This document shows, in pieces, positions 23,056 through 35,683 of a stretch of DNA of 64,000 nt. Every line of letters begins with the position of its first letter. Within the stretch, counting starts at the first letter, position 1. The stretch spans positions 68,577,095 through 68,641,094 of the forward strand of contig NC_044557.1 in assembly GCF_007565055.1 (NCBI RefSeq). Reading direction: 5' to 3'. The notes below the pieces were generated by a model, which did not search any database, was not told the DNA's origin, and was given only the letters and a program-made list of their open reading frames with translations. The position numbers and the translations under genes are program-made. This stretch comes from Rhinopithecus roxellana (Eukaryota > Chordata > Mammalia > Primates > Cercopithecidae).

Positions 23056-25249
23056 AGTATCAACTTTTGTTCTACAAAAATCATTTATCTAATTTACTTT
23101 CGTCAGTTATCTTTTGATATAAACAAATATTCAAGTACTTTGAATACTTTGAATAATGACGATCTACATTCTCTACTTTTTATAAATTTCCTATAACCCC
23201 AGTAATAGAAATCCCCAAATTAAAGAGGTTCTAAATATTTATTCAAAAGATAGCAACTTTCAAACGTGGATAGCATCTTCTTAGTAGGAACATACAGGCT
23301 ATGTGACTAGCCCCCCACAAAAGCCTATTTAATTTACAGTTGATCTAGTGTATAGGAAAAAGACAATGACATTATTATAATGCTAATGGTTAAGCTATAT
23401 GAAAAGATTAACTGAATACATATTTTTAAAATTTATCATGTATGCTGTCAATTGAGAAAGGGCGAATTAACTGAAGAATGAATAGGTAGAGATTCTCTGA
23501 TGGAGTTCTTAAGATTTTGGTATTAGTTTTCTCATTTAAAATACAAAGATCTCATTGTATAGTTTAGAAAACAGGGCAAGATTAACTGATGAAGAAACAC
23601 TGAAGACTTCTTCATGTTTATACTTACACTATTTTAATAATCCTACAGAAAGCACAGGACTATCGTTTTAAAACTAGATTAATGCATCATACTTATTATC
23701 TTTAAATCAATTATTTAAAAAATTGGAAGTGCTCAAACAACCTCTATTAACAGGACACATGAAAGAGGGAGGACCACTTCAAAATAATTTCAAGCTGTCT
23801 TGCAATTTGAGATTTCATAGTTTCAAAACACCTAAAAAATCACAGAAAAAAAATTAAGTAAAGACATTTATAATTAGAGCTGAACTACTGTCAAAGAAAA
23901 AGTACAATTTCCTGTTCCATAGATGAAGAACTGGGTTTTTTTAAACTGACAAGAATTGATACTTTATGACAAAAAGTAGTTGAGACTAAGTTATGTGAAA
24001 TCTTTGTGATTTTGATTTTAATAAATCACAAAACTGAAATGCAAGTGTCTGTTTACGTTTACTGACCACCTAACTTCATAAGACACATATGAAGGGCACA
24101 AAAGAAATAGAGAACTCGTGCTCTCATGGAAATTATAGTTTTATAACAATGACATATACTTCTTAACTGAACTCAAGAAGCATTTAACAGTTAATATGAC
24201 AGCATACCAGATAATACAGTACTACATGATATAATGTATAACAAGTAATTTTAGGCAAAGTGTCACATGTTCAGTTAAACACACGGTGTTATTGAACAGA
24301 AACAAAGGCCCACCAAAAACCTGCATTACGCCAAATATAGAACAGGGAAGGTTCTGCCTGACTATGAACAAACAATTTATTTCATAGAAGAGAAGGTGGT
24401 AGAGCCACAGAAAAGCATACTCTAGTTAAAAGAATTTAATGACTCAATTCTATAGACAGTAGTCAAGCCAAGATAGACCTACTACAAAAGGAATGTGATC
24501 CAAGTATTTTGTAAAGGTTACTGAGGGAAGGGAAACCAGTGAGGCAAAGAGATCACCTAAAAGGCAATTATAAAAACTCATCTTTTTGTACAATTTTACT
24601 TTATGAAAGTTTCACGATAGAGTAAAATCATGCTCACTCTGTTCATAAGCAAAGGACAATAGCATATATAGGTAACAGTGGTTACTGTCATTTGGCCATC
24701 TCATTTTTCAGAGTACTGTATAGAGTGTATTATAAAGAATATTAATTCCATTATGGCTGATGAGTACAAAAGCAATTCCAAGTGTTGAAAACTAGTAAGA
24801 AGGATTTGATTCCAATGGAAATAAATGTACTAAAAAACCCCACCATCTCCAAAATAAAAATTTGGAAAGCAAATGGTGTCTGTTGAATGGCCATATGGGA
24901 TTAGAGTAAAAATTATTCTGAAAGTTAACAAGGGAATCATGCAATACATTGAAAATACTATGCTTATGCAAACAACTAGAGGCATCCAAACATGGAAAAA
25001 CCAGAGTTTGTAGTTAGATGATTAGCATCAGATATCAGATACCTGCTGGACTATTGTTTATATAGGAAAATAATAGCAGTTTGAAAACTTAGAGGCTAAG
25101 TATGACACACAGTGCTGAGGATGAGATTTCTGCTTCAAGTCAGAAATGCATGGTTTCCAAGTCCAAGGACTGTAAGTATCATTAAAGTGAAGCACGTATG
25201 CAGGCCCTGGATCCACAGATGATGATAATGTTATAAAATTACCTAATAT

Positions 25250-25453
25250 TTACTGAACTCTTACTACCTGTCAGGTACTTTAATGCTTATTATTATTATC
25301 CCTACTTAACAGATAAGAAAAAAATGGAGGCACAGAGAAATTTGGTAATTTTCCTAAGGTCACAAAAAAGCTGTAAGTGTCAGAGCTAGGATGGAACTCA
25401 GGCAAGAGACTTCATACAAGCTGTATTCTTAACCACTAAGGCAAACTGCTGCC
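25250..25453 (-). mobile_element. MIR SINE
   Basis: Reverse complement of the MIR consensus: 'ttactacctgtcaggtac', 'ccctacttaacagataag', 'ggaggcacagagaaattt', 'aaggtcacaaaaaagctg', 'tcttaaccactaaggc'. Near complete. Confidence 0.88.
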
Positions 25454-26386
25454 CACTAAAGAACTCCCTGTGACATCTGGAAAAATTACCAGGGAGGTGG
25501 AAGGGAGCCGCTTCAATAGCATTTAAATGACAAAAGTGGTCTATTCTAGAAAAATGAACTATTGGTCCTACATTAACATGGATTAAAAGGGTAGATAATC
25601 TATAATAACAGAGAGAACATAAGTACAGTTAGTAGTTTTAAAATTTCTAAAGATTGATTCCATTATCTAAGAACTACAGGCAGGACTGACCAGCTTCTTA
25701 GTATCTTTGGAATTAAAAATATTATAAACAGCATTCTAGAACCTACTTTTAATAAGAGAACATATATACATATAATTATGGGTAAGATGCTTAGGGCAAG
25801 GAGTAGAATAGAAGCAATAAGGGCATGAAGTGGAGGCTGAGGGAGACATTTCAAAGGAAGACCAATGGACAGACACTTAAAAATGGACAGTTTGGAAAGC
25901 ACGCATATTCAGCATAGAGTCTATGGGCCACTGAGAATACACGGCAAGTGACCAACTGTTGGAATATGCAAGAAAAATAAGTTAGAGTACTATAGTTGCC
26001 CTCCGTTGAAATGTCATGTATTAACGTAACTAGGCCCTGTAACCTGAACCGGAAACATACGCCCACAGCTAGGCAGAAATGACTTTGATTCAAAAGTCCT
26101 CTTCCTGTATCTTGACTGCGCTTCTTGCCTAAATAGTGTCTTGATTTCTCTGACCCTCCAGACTCTTTAAATGGGGTTTTCTGACTCCCTGGCACCTGAG
26201 CCAAGCTGCGTCATAATGCGAAATGTCACAACAGTCAACATTTTGAGGATGGACAGAGTTGGAAGGGAACAGAGATTGAACATGAGTAAGATTTTCTTAG
26301 AATTACTCCAAACTTCATTCTTTTTAAAAAAGAAGTTAGAAAACTGAACTTCTCCCTGTATGGGAATAATTACTAGCACTTGAACA

Positions 26387-26599
26387 TAGGTTGAGTACCC
26401 CTAATTCAAAATGCTTGGGACCAGAAGTGTTTTGGATTTCAAAATTTGGAATATTTGCGCATATATACTGGTTGAACATCCCTAATCCAAAATCTGAAAT
26501 GCTTCAATGAGTATTTCCTGTTAGCATCATGTTAGTGCTCTAAAAGATTCCGGAGCATTTCAAATTTCAGATTTTTAGATTAGGGATGCTCAACTTGTA
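26387..26599 (+). mobile_element. MER2B-like nonautonomous pogo element, copy 1
   Basis: Starts TA-ggttgagtacccctaattc and ends 'gattagggatgctcaacttg' TA, that is, inverted repeats flanked by TA. It is 213 bp including TA. The internal join, where 'gttgaacatccctaatcc' appears in the middle, is shared with copy 2 at 28082. Confidence 0.82.
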
Positions 26600-27037
26600 G
26601 CAATATTTACTAGCCTAAGATGGGAAAGGTTTTAATTATGACTTGAAAGTCAAGAATCAGGCAAGCAGAAAAAATGATATTAATCCATCACTCTCACTTA
26701 GGACTCTCATTACTCTCAGACTTATTATTAGAAACTGCAAGTGCCATGGCAACTAGGGAATCTTATATCCAGCTGTTTATAATTTAAATGAATATTCTTC
26801 TGCATTAGTACTGACATTTAAGACTGAATACAGCCACATATTTATTCTTATTATTCTAAGTGACATTCTTTAAGGACCAAAATATTTTACTTGGCTATCG
26901 GCTGTAATCAAGGCAGGTAATTTCTTGGTATCTTGAAAGTCACTAATGTTCAGAACAAACAAACTATAATCAAGAATTATATGGCAATAAAATAAAACAT
27001 AAAGTCAGAAGAGACAAAAATATAGATAGAGGAGGAA

Positions 27038-27060
27038 AAAAAAAAAAAAAAAAAAAAAAA
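27038..27060 (+). repeat. Poly-A tract
   Basis: A run of about 23 bases without a recognisable retroelement upstream. Possibly the tail of an eroded insertion. Confidence 0.7.
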
Positions 27061-28081
27061 CCAGGGTAATAGCACAGTATGAATGAAGAGGAGGAGAGCA
27101 AAGACACTGAATATACCCACCTAAAATGGAACTAACTAGTCAGCTTCACCTGAAACTTCTTAGTAAGAATAATTTAGGATTTTGCTAACAATGCACAACA
27201 TCAGATGAATAGAGAAGATGCATACTTTTATGCCATTTTTAAAGGGCTTCTGAGGGCAATTTTTTTTCCTGCAAGCGTATAAAAATTACTGACACGGTAC
27301 CTACATTTCCCGATTTTAAGCACTACAGAAGACTAAAACGCTAAAGCAAACGACTACTATTTCCAGAAGGGGAAAAATTACTAATTTTTGAAGGTTACTG
27401 TGACTCTGGGTTGGAAGCATAAAAAGGTAAGGCAGAAATCATCACTTAAACTAACTAACTGGCCTTGGAGCTCATGGTTTTGTAACCCATCTCTATCAGC
27501 TTTGACACAGTTTTTAGTATACTCACATCTTCCATGAGTGTACCAGTTACCGTGTCCTTTGTCAAGGGTGGTACCCAGAAATAAACAATACCAGAGTACG
27601 TTTGCATGAATACTAAAGAAGAACTATCATCTGCTTGGTTCTGGATACTGTATTTCCATTACTGCAGTTTAATATCAAATCACCCCCTTACTTATAACAG
27701 GCTATTAGTCAACTAATACCCAAGTACAGTTTGCTTATTAACCAAGTGACTGGCTTCTGCACAATAGTTTCACAGTACAATCAATTCAAATTCATGCCTT
27801 GGCAAAAATTACTGATAACCAACATGTTATCACACTTTGAAGAGTCATTCCCAAAGTTACAGAATGGAAAAGAAAATGTCAAATGCTTGAACAGAACTTG
27901 CCTTTTTACCTTCACTAGGTTTGGCTCACTCAATGAAATAAATATATCCATCCAGATGAACTTCACTTCTACCATCTAAGCACTGCATACTCTGTCACAA
28001 TACAACCTGTTCTGTCTTGTCTATAATTCTGGTACTCACATGTGCTGCTCTAACGCTGGGGTTATTGTTTATTACAACATA

Positions 28082-28313
28082 CAATGAGTATTCCTTATCC
28101 AAAATCCTTGGGACCAGAAGCATTTTGATTTTTTTTTCAAATTACGGAATATGTGCAGATATATCCTTACTAGTTGAGCATCCCAAAACCAAAAATCTGA
28201 AGTGTGAAATACTCCAATGAGCATTTCCTTTGAGTGTTATGTCGCTGCTCAAAATGTTTTGGATTTTGGAGCATTTTGATTTTTGGATTTTCAGATTTGG
28301 GATAGTCAACCTG
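28082..28313 (+). mobile_element. MER2B-like nonautonomous pogo element, copy 2
   Basis: Inverted ends (caatgagtattccttatcc and ggatagtcaacctg) next to TA at 28080-28081 and 28314-28315. Same orientation and internal layout as copy 1, with a central 'gttgagcatcccaaaacc' and 'ccaatgagcatttcctttg'. Confidence 0.82.
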
Positions 28314-28965
28314 TAATGTAACATAAAAATATAACATAATTATTTTGTTATAAATACATCATTGTTCAATAAATACTTGATATATAATATAAAATAGGTT
28401 ATAATTATATAACATAAAGATGTTTCATATAAGACATTGGCCATAAGATTAAATTAGAGAGTACATAATATAGAAATAATAATAGCACCATTAGTTGCCT
28501 TTCCAAAACTTAAAGGGCGTTCACTACTTTAAAACTTTAAGTGTCTCAGAAGTAAACTCTGAAGGTAGACAATGACTTTAAAAATTATTAGCATCCTATA
28601 GTAATTTTTTTTATACAAAGAATGTACTGTCTCATATTCCCTACTCATTTTCTTTATATAAAGGATAGCTTCTTGGGTTCACACTACGTTCTATTTCTAT
28701 ATTCTGAAATCCTAAAAACCCTAATGTATTAATAATCAACTAAAATGTAATAAGCCTTCTTTCTTCATTTGAAACATGGATGAAAGACATTTTTATAACA
28801 CTGGTCAAAAGAATTAGTGAAATTCTTCTTAGTAACTTTAGCAAGAGGTCCAGGTACCTAATTAAATAACTGTAGAATAATATTAAAATTACATAGGAAA
28901 GGTGCAAAGGACCACTTGACCTGCTACTTATTCATGTAACTTTTCTATATTTAAAAAATAATTGT

Positions 28966-29220
28966 AATCCCAGCACTTTGGGAGGCCGAGACGGGCGGAT
29001 CACGAGGTCAGGAGATCGAGACCATCCTGGCTAACACGATGAAACCCCGTCTCTACTAAAAAATACAAAAAACTAGCCGGGCGAGGTGGCGGGTGCCTGT
29101 AGTCCCAGCTACTCAGGAGGCTGAGGCAGGAGAATGGCGTAAACCCGGGAGGCGGAGCTTGCAGTGAGCTGAGATCCGGCCACTGCACTCCAGCCTGGGC
29201 GACAGAGCGAGACTCCGTCT

Positions 29221-29254
<34 letters not shown>
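28966..29254 (+). mobile_element. AluY, 5'-truncated, Old World monkey type
   Basis: Begins inside the left arm at 'aatcccagcactttggg', about 33 bases short, and carries gatccggccactgc in the right arm and a roughly 39-base A tail. Target duplication aaaaaataattgt at 28953-28965 and 29255-29267 shows the truncation happened at insertion. Confidence 0.95.
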
Positions 29255-29262
<8 letters not shown>

Positions 29263-30395
29263 ATTGTGAACTTCTATCAGAGATAATTACAATTTAACCT
29301 TTATTTTCTTTCAAATTCTTTATTTGGAAGATCTTAAACATTCTAGATGTATAACAAAAGCTTTATCAGACTAGATGTTCTTCCAGGAAAATTTCAAAAT
29401 ACCATGTTAAAATATTTAAGCCCAAAGCTGTGGTTAAAAACAAAAGCCATTTTAATTTAGTACTCTCCATTATTACAAAATGTTAACTAATCTGAAAGCA
29501 AATTTACTGCAATTTAGAAAATATGTCCCTATTTTAAAGGCCACAACTAAATTAACAGTTGTAAAAGGCATATAGGATTAGCAATGTGCTAGGCCTTCAA
29601 ATATTAGAAACTATAAAATGCAAATACATAAAAGCAAGAAAGGCTGATGATTTTGATAGAATAAAATTCTGACAGTATAAACAATACTTAAAAACTATCT
29701 GAAGTCTATTTTATATACTCTGCTAATTTAGTTAATATGAATAAGGATTAAGAAAGGAACTTCCTAAGTAAATATTCTCTCTCTCAGCTCACAGAAACGT
29801 CAGCTTTGCCTGACAAAAGATTTCAAGTCAAATGCAGAGTAGACTCAAAATCAAGGTAATCTCAGACTTCAGCTATTATTAAACAGTACAAATATTTGGA
29901 AGTTGTATCATTGGTAATTGGAAATACCATGTTAATCTTCCTATGTAAAAAAAAAAAGCTTCTGCCTGAGAAAGCAGCAAGCCTTAACATCTGTTCCTAT
30001 TAGCAAACAGAAAATATTTTATAAACTTCAGGCTAGTTTTTGCCTAACTATAAAGGAAAGCAAATCTCATTCTCTTATTCTTTGAAATGTTACAACTCCA
30101 GGCCATGAATCAAAAAGAAAAGAAAATGTTACTTTTTTTTTTTTAACAATTTGACAGAAAATAAAAGGTTGAGACTTTAATGGAAACATAATAAGAAAAA
30201 AAGTTAAGCAAGAAAAACATGATTATACTGAAAGTAAATGCAGACAACTGTGTAAATTAGTACATCCTTTTTGGAAGGCAATCTGTCAGAAAGTTTCTAG
30301 AGTCATTAAATTATTTATGACCTGTGATACAGTAATTTCACTTTCAGAAATGTATGCTAAGGAAATATTCTTAGAAATACAAAAGGCTAGATATA

Positions 30396-31719
30396 CAGTT
30401 GACCCTTGAACAACATGTGTTTGAATTGTGTGAGTTCACTTACACATGGATTGTTTTCAATAAATATACTGGAAATTTTTTTGGAGATTCGTGACAATTT
30501 GAAAAACTTTGCAGACAAATCAGAGACTGGAAATTTTGAAAAAAAATTAGGTATATCATGAATGCATGTGTATGTAAAATACTAGTCTATTTTATCACTT
30601 ACTACCATAAAAAATACACTAACCTATTATAAAGAGTTAGAATGTATCAAAACTTACACAAACACTTGCAGACCACACACAGGACCATTTACATTCAAGA
30701 GAAGTATAAAGATGAATACTAAATCATAACTGAATAAAATTAACTATAGGACATACTATACAACTAATAATTCTGTAGCCACCTCCCATTGCTATTTTGG
30801 TGAGCTCAATTTGCAAGTATCTGCTTAAATCGCTGTGTGATGCTGATCACCATGTGAACAGTTGGTATCTCCAGTAAATTGTGTGTCACAGTATAATGTG
30901 ATCTCTGGTGGTTCTCATGTATTTTTCATTTGTTTAGTGCAATACCATAAACCCCAAATAACACCATGGGATCCATACGAAGTGCTACTAGTAATGTTGC
31001 AAGTGCTCCCAAGAAGCAAAGAAAAGTCACGACATCACAAGAAAAAGCTGAATTGCTTGATAGGTACTGTAGACTGAGGTCTGCAATTGCAGCTGCCCAC
31101 CTTATCAGACAGATGACTCAACTGTAAACAGCTAATGTAAACTTACAGTATCAATAAATACAGTAGCATACTGTAAATGGATTTTCTCTTATGATTTTCT
31201 TAATAACATTTTCTTTTCTCTAGCTTACTTTAAGAATACAGCATTTAAGGCTGGGCACGGTAGCTCATACCTGTAATACCAGCATTCTGGAGACCGAGGT
31301 GGGCAGATCACTTGTACTCACAAGTTTAAGACCAGCCCGGGCAACATGGCAAAACTCCATCTCTACAAAAACAAAAATTGGCTGGGCATGGTGGTGAGCA
31401 CCTGTAGTCCCAGCTACTCAGGAGGCTGAGGTGGAAGGATGGCTTGAACCCAGGAGGTGGAGGTTGCAGTGCGCTGAGATCACGCCGCTGCACTCCAGCC
31501 TGGGTGACAAAGCCAGATCCTGTCTCAAAAAAAAAAAAAAAAAGAATACAGCATTTAATACATATAACGTATATTAATTTGATTGAATGTTTATGTTGTT
31601 AAGATTTCCAGTCAACAGCATGCTACTGAGTACTTGAACTTTTGGAGAATCAACAATTATACATGGTTTTTCGACTATGCAGGGTGCCCCTAACTGCCAT
31701 CTTGTTCAAGAGTCAACTG
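30396..31719 (+). mobile_element. Tigger2 pogo DNA transposon, decayed
   Basis: Terminal inverted repeats cagttgacccttgaacaac and its complement near 31695-31719, each beside a TA target site (30394-30395 and 31720-31721). A short trace of the transposase start is present near 30966-31130. Most of the coding region is missing. An AluJ interrupts the right part at 31248-31541. Confidence 0.9.
31248..31541 (+). mobile_element. AluJ inserted in Tigger2
   Basis: Diverged dimeric Alu with AluJ-like 'gcccgggcaacatggc' and 'ggtggaaggatggcttg'. Target duplication aagaatacagcattta at 31232-31247 and 31542-31557 lies in the Tigger2 sequence. Confidence 0.95.
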
Positions 31720-33004
31720 TATAAGAATATATCTCTTGAGCAAGATCCAAATTAGGCAAAATCTATTGGAAACAACCCATTATAATGAAGTCACGTGATG
31801 GAAATTTTATGCAGGCATTACAATAATGGATATGAAGACTAAGGGAAAAATGTACATAGTGTTAAATAGAAAGAGCAGGAGATAAAATCAGGGATAATTC
31901 AAATGCATATACAATTATTTTTAAGGTATGTACACAAAAGGACAAATAAAAAATTTAATATACTATTATTAATTATTCTAGGAAGGTAGGGTTAATGGGC
32001 GATTTTCTAATGCTTTTTTTCTAAATGTTTAATGAAACTTGTATAATAAATAGAATTTGTGAAAACAAAAAACTTGATTTAGAAGTAATCAACAATAAGG
32101 AGAACATAAATTATTTCTAGAATATCCTGATTAAAGTCAATATCATAGATTACAGAGTAATTCAGGTTAAAGCAGATATATTTTAAAAAATCAAATATAT
32201 GTGTTTAATGTGTACAAGGGCTTTGTGGTAAATCAACTTGACCTAAGATATATTTCATTCTATGTAGCAGATGAGCAGTAATTTGGTAATTTTAAACATT
32301 TCAAAAAGAAACATATAATTTAGACATTTTTTTAAAAAAGTGATTAAAATAGCCTTCCTACTCTCTCATGTATGCAATTAAATTACTTGGCAGTTTCTGT
32401 GATACAATTCATACTAATTTTCATATATTATTAAATTTATAGAAATATCATTTGTCTTTTCTCCTTTATTTAATATATGAAGGGAGATTTAAAATTCTGG
32501 ACCAAGAACAGTACTAAATTTTTTTAAAAGTACAAAAATTAGATTTTATCCAATATTCTTTCCCATTATATAACAACTAGATACACACTTTTTGATAATT
32601 TAACTACAATTTCTTATGCCAACCCTGTAGCATAAGAACAAGCAAAAAGGCAAAGATTTATCTTTCCTGGCAAGGATTTGAGGAGGAAGAAGATGGAAAT
32701 AAACAGAATATTAAAAACAGAACAAATTATTCCAAGCACAAGAACCAAAACTGTATTATTAATTAGAAATTAGTAATTCCCCAAAAAATTCATGAGTAAA
32801 CAAAATGAAGCACTTAATACTATGCCTAATTAATAAAATAAGAAAAGTTAATATTAAGTCATTTACTACTTACCAGATATTATAACTAGGCTTTTTACAA
32901 ATTCATATTCTAACTTAATATGTTCATTATTTGCCATAATGTGCCTTAGTACATTAAGACCATATTATAGGTACGGTTTGCACATTTACTTCTGCTATTA
33001 AGTG

Positions 33005-33105
33005 GTAAGTTCCTTGAGACAGAATATTTTACTCAGCACTTACTTCCACCCTCCTTGGCACAAGGTCCTATCAGGTGCTTGATACATGTTAAATGAACTG
33101 AATTC
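33005..33105 (+). repeat. L2 3' end
   Basis: 'taagttccttgagacagaat', 'ggtgcttgatacatgttaaatgaactg' matches the conserved L2 3' end (gtaagctccttgaggg...gctcaataaatgttt). Short. Confidence 0.65.
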
Positions 33106-33115
33106 ATTGCCAACA

Positions 33116-33235
33116 GGGTGACTATACAGCCTGATTTGTCCAGAACAGTTCTTGTTTTGTCACTGGTGCAGCATAATTAAAAATAATGTATTATTTCGCT
33201 TTCAAAGTGTCCTGATTTGGAAAATAAATTACCTG
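33116..33235 (+). repeat. Possible short hAT-type MER fragment
   Basis: 'gggtgactatacagcctgatttgtcc' and, inverted in sense, 'gtgtcctgatttgg' recall nonautonomous hAT elements that begin with agggtgacca. Too eroded to be sure. Confidence 0.3.
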
Positions 33236-33599
33236 ATAACACTCGGTGTAGACAATTAAAATTCTTTCTAAAATCATCAATACACTTTCCAAAGTGCAAA
33301 CGACAATCGAGCAGGGCACTGAGCAACGGAAAATGGAGTAGCAGAGGTGAAAAGAGCAGGGGAAGAGCAGAAATAGATGGTAGCATAGAATACTGAAGCA
33401 TCTCACCATTTCTGTTGCTTGCTGATCTCAATAGAAAGCAAGTCCTGCGTTTTGAGATTCTTCCAAAGGCTAGCTCTCCATTTAGACCAGCACTGAAGGG
33501 GCCCTAGTTTCTACTGGGGATGCAAGGATTTCAGAAAGCTTATACTCCATTAAACATTACATCTATAGCTCCGTACTGGCCTCAGAAAAAATGCAATGA

Positions 33600-33818
33600 G
33601 GCCAGGCACGGTGGCTCATGCCTGTAATGCCAGCACTTTGGGAGGCCAAGGTGGGCGGATCACTTGAAGTCAGGAGTCTGAGACCAGCCTGGCCAACGTG
33701 GTGAAACCACGTCTCTATTAAAAATACAAAAATTAGTTGGGCATGGTGGTGCACGCCTGTAGTCCCAGCTACTTGGAAGACTGGGGCAGGAGAATCGCTT
33801 CAACCTGGGAGGCAGAGG
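33600..33818 (+). mobile_element. AluS, 3'-truncated
   Basis: Plus-strand Alu from ggccaggcacggtgg to 'cctgggaggcagagg', stopping about 60 bases short of the usual end with no A tail. This suggests a later deletion rather than insertion-time truncation. Confidence 0.92.
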
Positions 33819-33867
33819 CAATGACTCTGTGTACCCAGACTTACCTTTGGAGACAGCATCCATTTAT

Positions 33868-33910
33868 TTTTAATAATATAATTCCATTTATTTTTAATAA
33901 TATAATTGGA
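33868..33910 (+). repeat. Short tandem duplication
   Basis: 'ccatttatttttaataatataatt' style unit of about 21 bp occurs twice in tandem, directly after the broken 3' end of the Alu. Confidence 0.85.
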
Positions 33911-34060
33911 ATAGATTTCATGTATTATTCTTCCCATTCCATGTTAGAAAGATTTTGTAAGATGAGACTTAGAAAAAATAAGCCATGAATAAGGTTTTAC
34001 TCACTTCTGAAATGGAGTATTTTATTGACGTATAAATATATTTAATAAAAACACACATTT

Positions 34061-34442
34061 TGTTATGGCCTGAATTGTGTTGCCTCGAAAACTCATATTT
34101 TAAAGTCTAACCCTAGTACATCAGAACGTAACTGGATTTGGAGAGACAGTCTTTACAGAGTTAAAGAGTTAAAGTTAAAATGAGGTCATATGTGTGGCCC
34201 TAATCCAATATGACTGGTGTCCTCATAAGAGGAGGAGATCAGGACAACACACACAGAGGGGAGACTGTGAAGAAAGTAAGACACCATTTATAAGCCAAAG
34301 AGAAAGAACTCAGAAGAAACCAACCCTGTTGACACCTGGATCTCAGAATTCTAGCCTGCAAAACAGTGAGAAAATAAATTCATGTTGTTTAAGTTACCCA
34401 GTCTGGGACATTTTGTTATGGTAGCCCTAGCAAGCTAATACA
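34061..34442 (+). mobile_element. MLT1-type (ERVL-MaLR) solo LTR, copy A
   Basis: Starts tgttatggcctgaattgtg and ends 'caagctaataca', with a polyadenylation-like AATAAA near 34373 and 'gttgtttaagttacccagtctg' before the end. Five-base flanks cattt / tattt, one mismatch, are consistent with an LTR target duplication. Confidence 0.85.
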
Positions 34443-35305
34443 TATTTCTAAATATATATCTGAAATTCAGAAGAAAAAAAAAGATTAAAAAATGTAAAAT
34501 ATCTTTACTTCTGATTTCTTTCTTCAAACAGAAATTTATTGAAGGGTATTATCAATGTTCAACAAGAGCCTAGTGGTCTAATCACAAGCAAACAGCTAAA
34601 AATAAGTATAATCTAACTCTTGATTAGTTGACACAAAATTCAGAATATAGTACTGTATCTGTCCAAATTTCCAACTTTTCATAACTTCTCATACTCTGCA
34701 TTAATCTGCATAGCTCAGCAAATCTGCATTTGGAAGTGATCAAAGAACATTATAAAATCATACATGGTAAGAAAACTGATTCAAAGGGTAAGAAAGACCC
34801 AATTAGATTTTAATGTAACAGAGCACAAAATGCTCAATGATATGGTATCAGACTCCACATTGCAACTAACCTTAAAGAAACTACCTCTTTTTGAGTTTTG
34901 GTCTAGTATCACAGAATATTCATGATTATCTGAAAAAGGCTATTAAAATATTACTCTCTTTTCCAATTACACATCACTGTGAGGCTGGCCTGTCTCCTAG
35001 TATGTCAAACAAAGCATGATGTTGCAAAAGACTAAGTGCAGAAACAGATAGGAGAATCTAGCTATCTTCTTTTAAGCCAATCATTATTTTATAAAATTAT
35101 AAAATAAAGCTGTTCTTATTGATGTTTTTTGTTTTGAAAAATATATTTTTCATAAAACTATAGTACATATTGATGTAAACATGCAATAGGTTACTGTTAT
35201 TTTTAATTGTACTAATGAGTTTTAAAATAAATTCTCAGTTTTAATTTCTAACATAGTAAATATTGGTAGCTGTAGCTCACATAAACAAAAACTCTTTTAA
35301 GTCCT

Positions 35306-35683
35306 TGTTATAGACTGAATTGTGTCCCCCATCAAGCCCATATGTGGAAGCCCTAACTACCAATGTGACTGTATTTGGAGATACAGCCTTTAAGGAAGTA
35401 ACTGGGGTTAAATGAGGTCATAAGGATGGGGCCCTAATACCATAGGACTGATGTTCTTGTTAGAAGAAGAGGCACAAGAGACCTCTTGCTTTCTCTGAAC
35501 ATTCATAGACAAAAGGCCATGTGAAGATACAATGAGAAGGTGGCCAGGAAAAGAGGTCTCACTAGGGACCAATCCTGCCAGCACTTTGATCTTGGACTTC
35601 CAGAACTGTGAGAAAAATTGATGTCTGTTATTTAAGCTATTCACAGTAGTATTTTGTTGTAGCAGCGCACGTAGACTAAAACA
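35306..35683 (+). mobile_element. MLT1-type (ERVL-MaLR) solo LTR, copy B
   Basis: Starts tgttatagactgaattgtg and ends 'gtagactaaaaca'. Flanks gtcct / ggcct, one mismatch. Same family and orientation as copy A, 860 bp away, but with a different internal segment, so it is not a recent duplicate. Confidence 0.85.

Larger units (their letters stand above)
30230..31950 (+). repeat. L1M 3' region, split by a Tigger2
   Basis: 'cctttttggaaggcaatctgtc' and 'tgtatgctaaggaaatattc' (30258-30375) and 'ttggaaacaacccat', 'atgcaggcattacaataatgg' (31765-31830) are consecutive parts of an ancient plus-strand L1M ORF2 end, separated by the transposon at 30396-31719. Confidence 0.7.
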
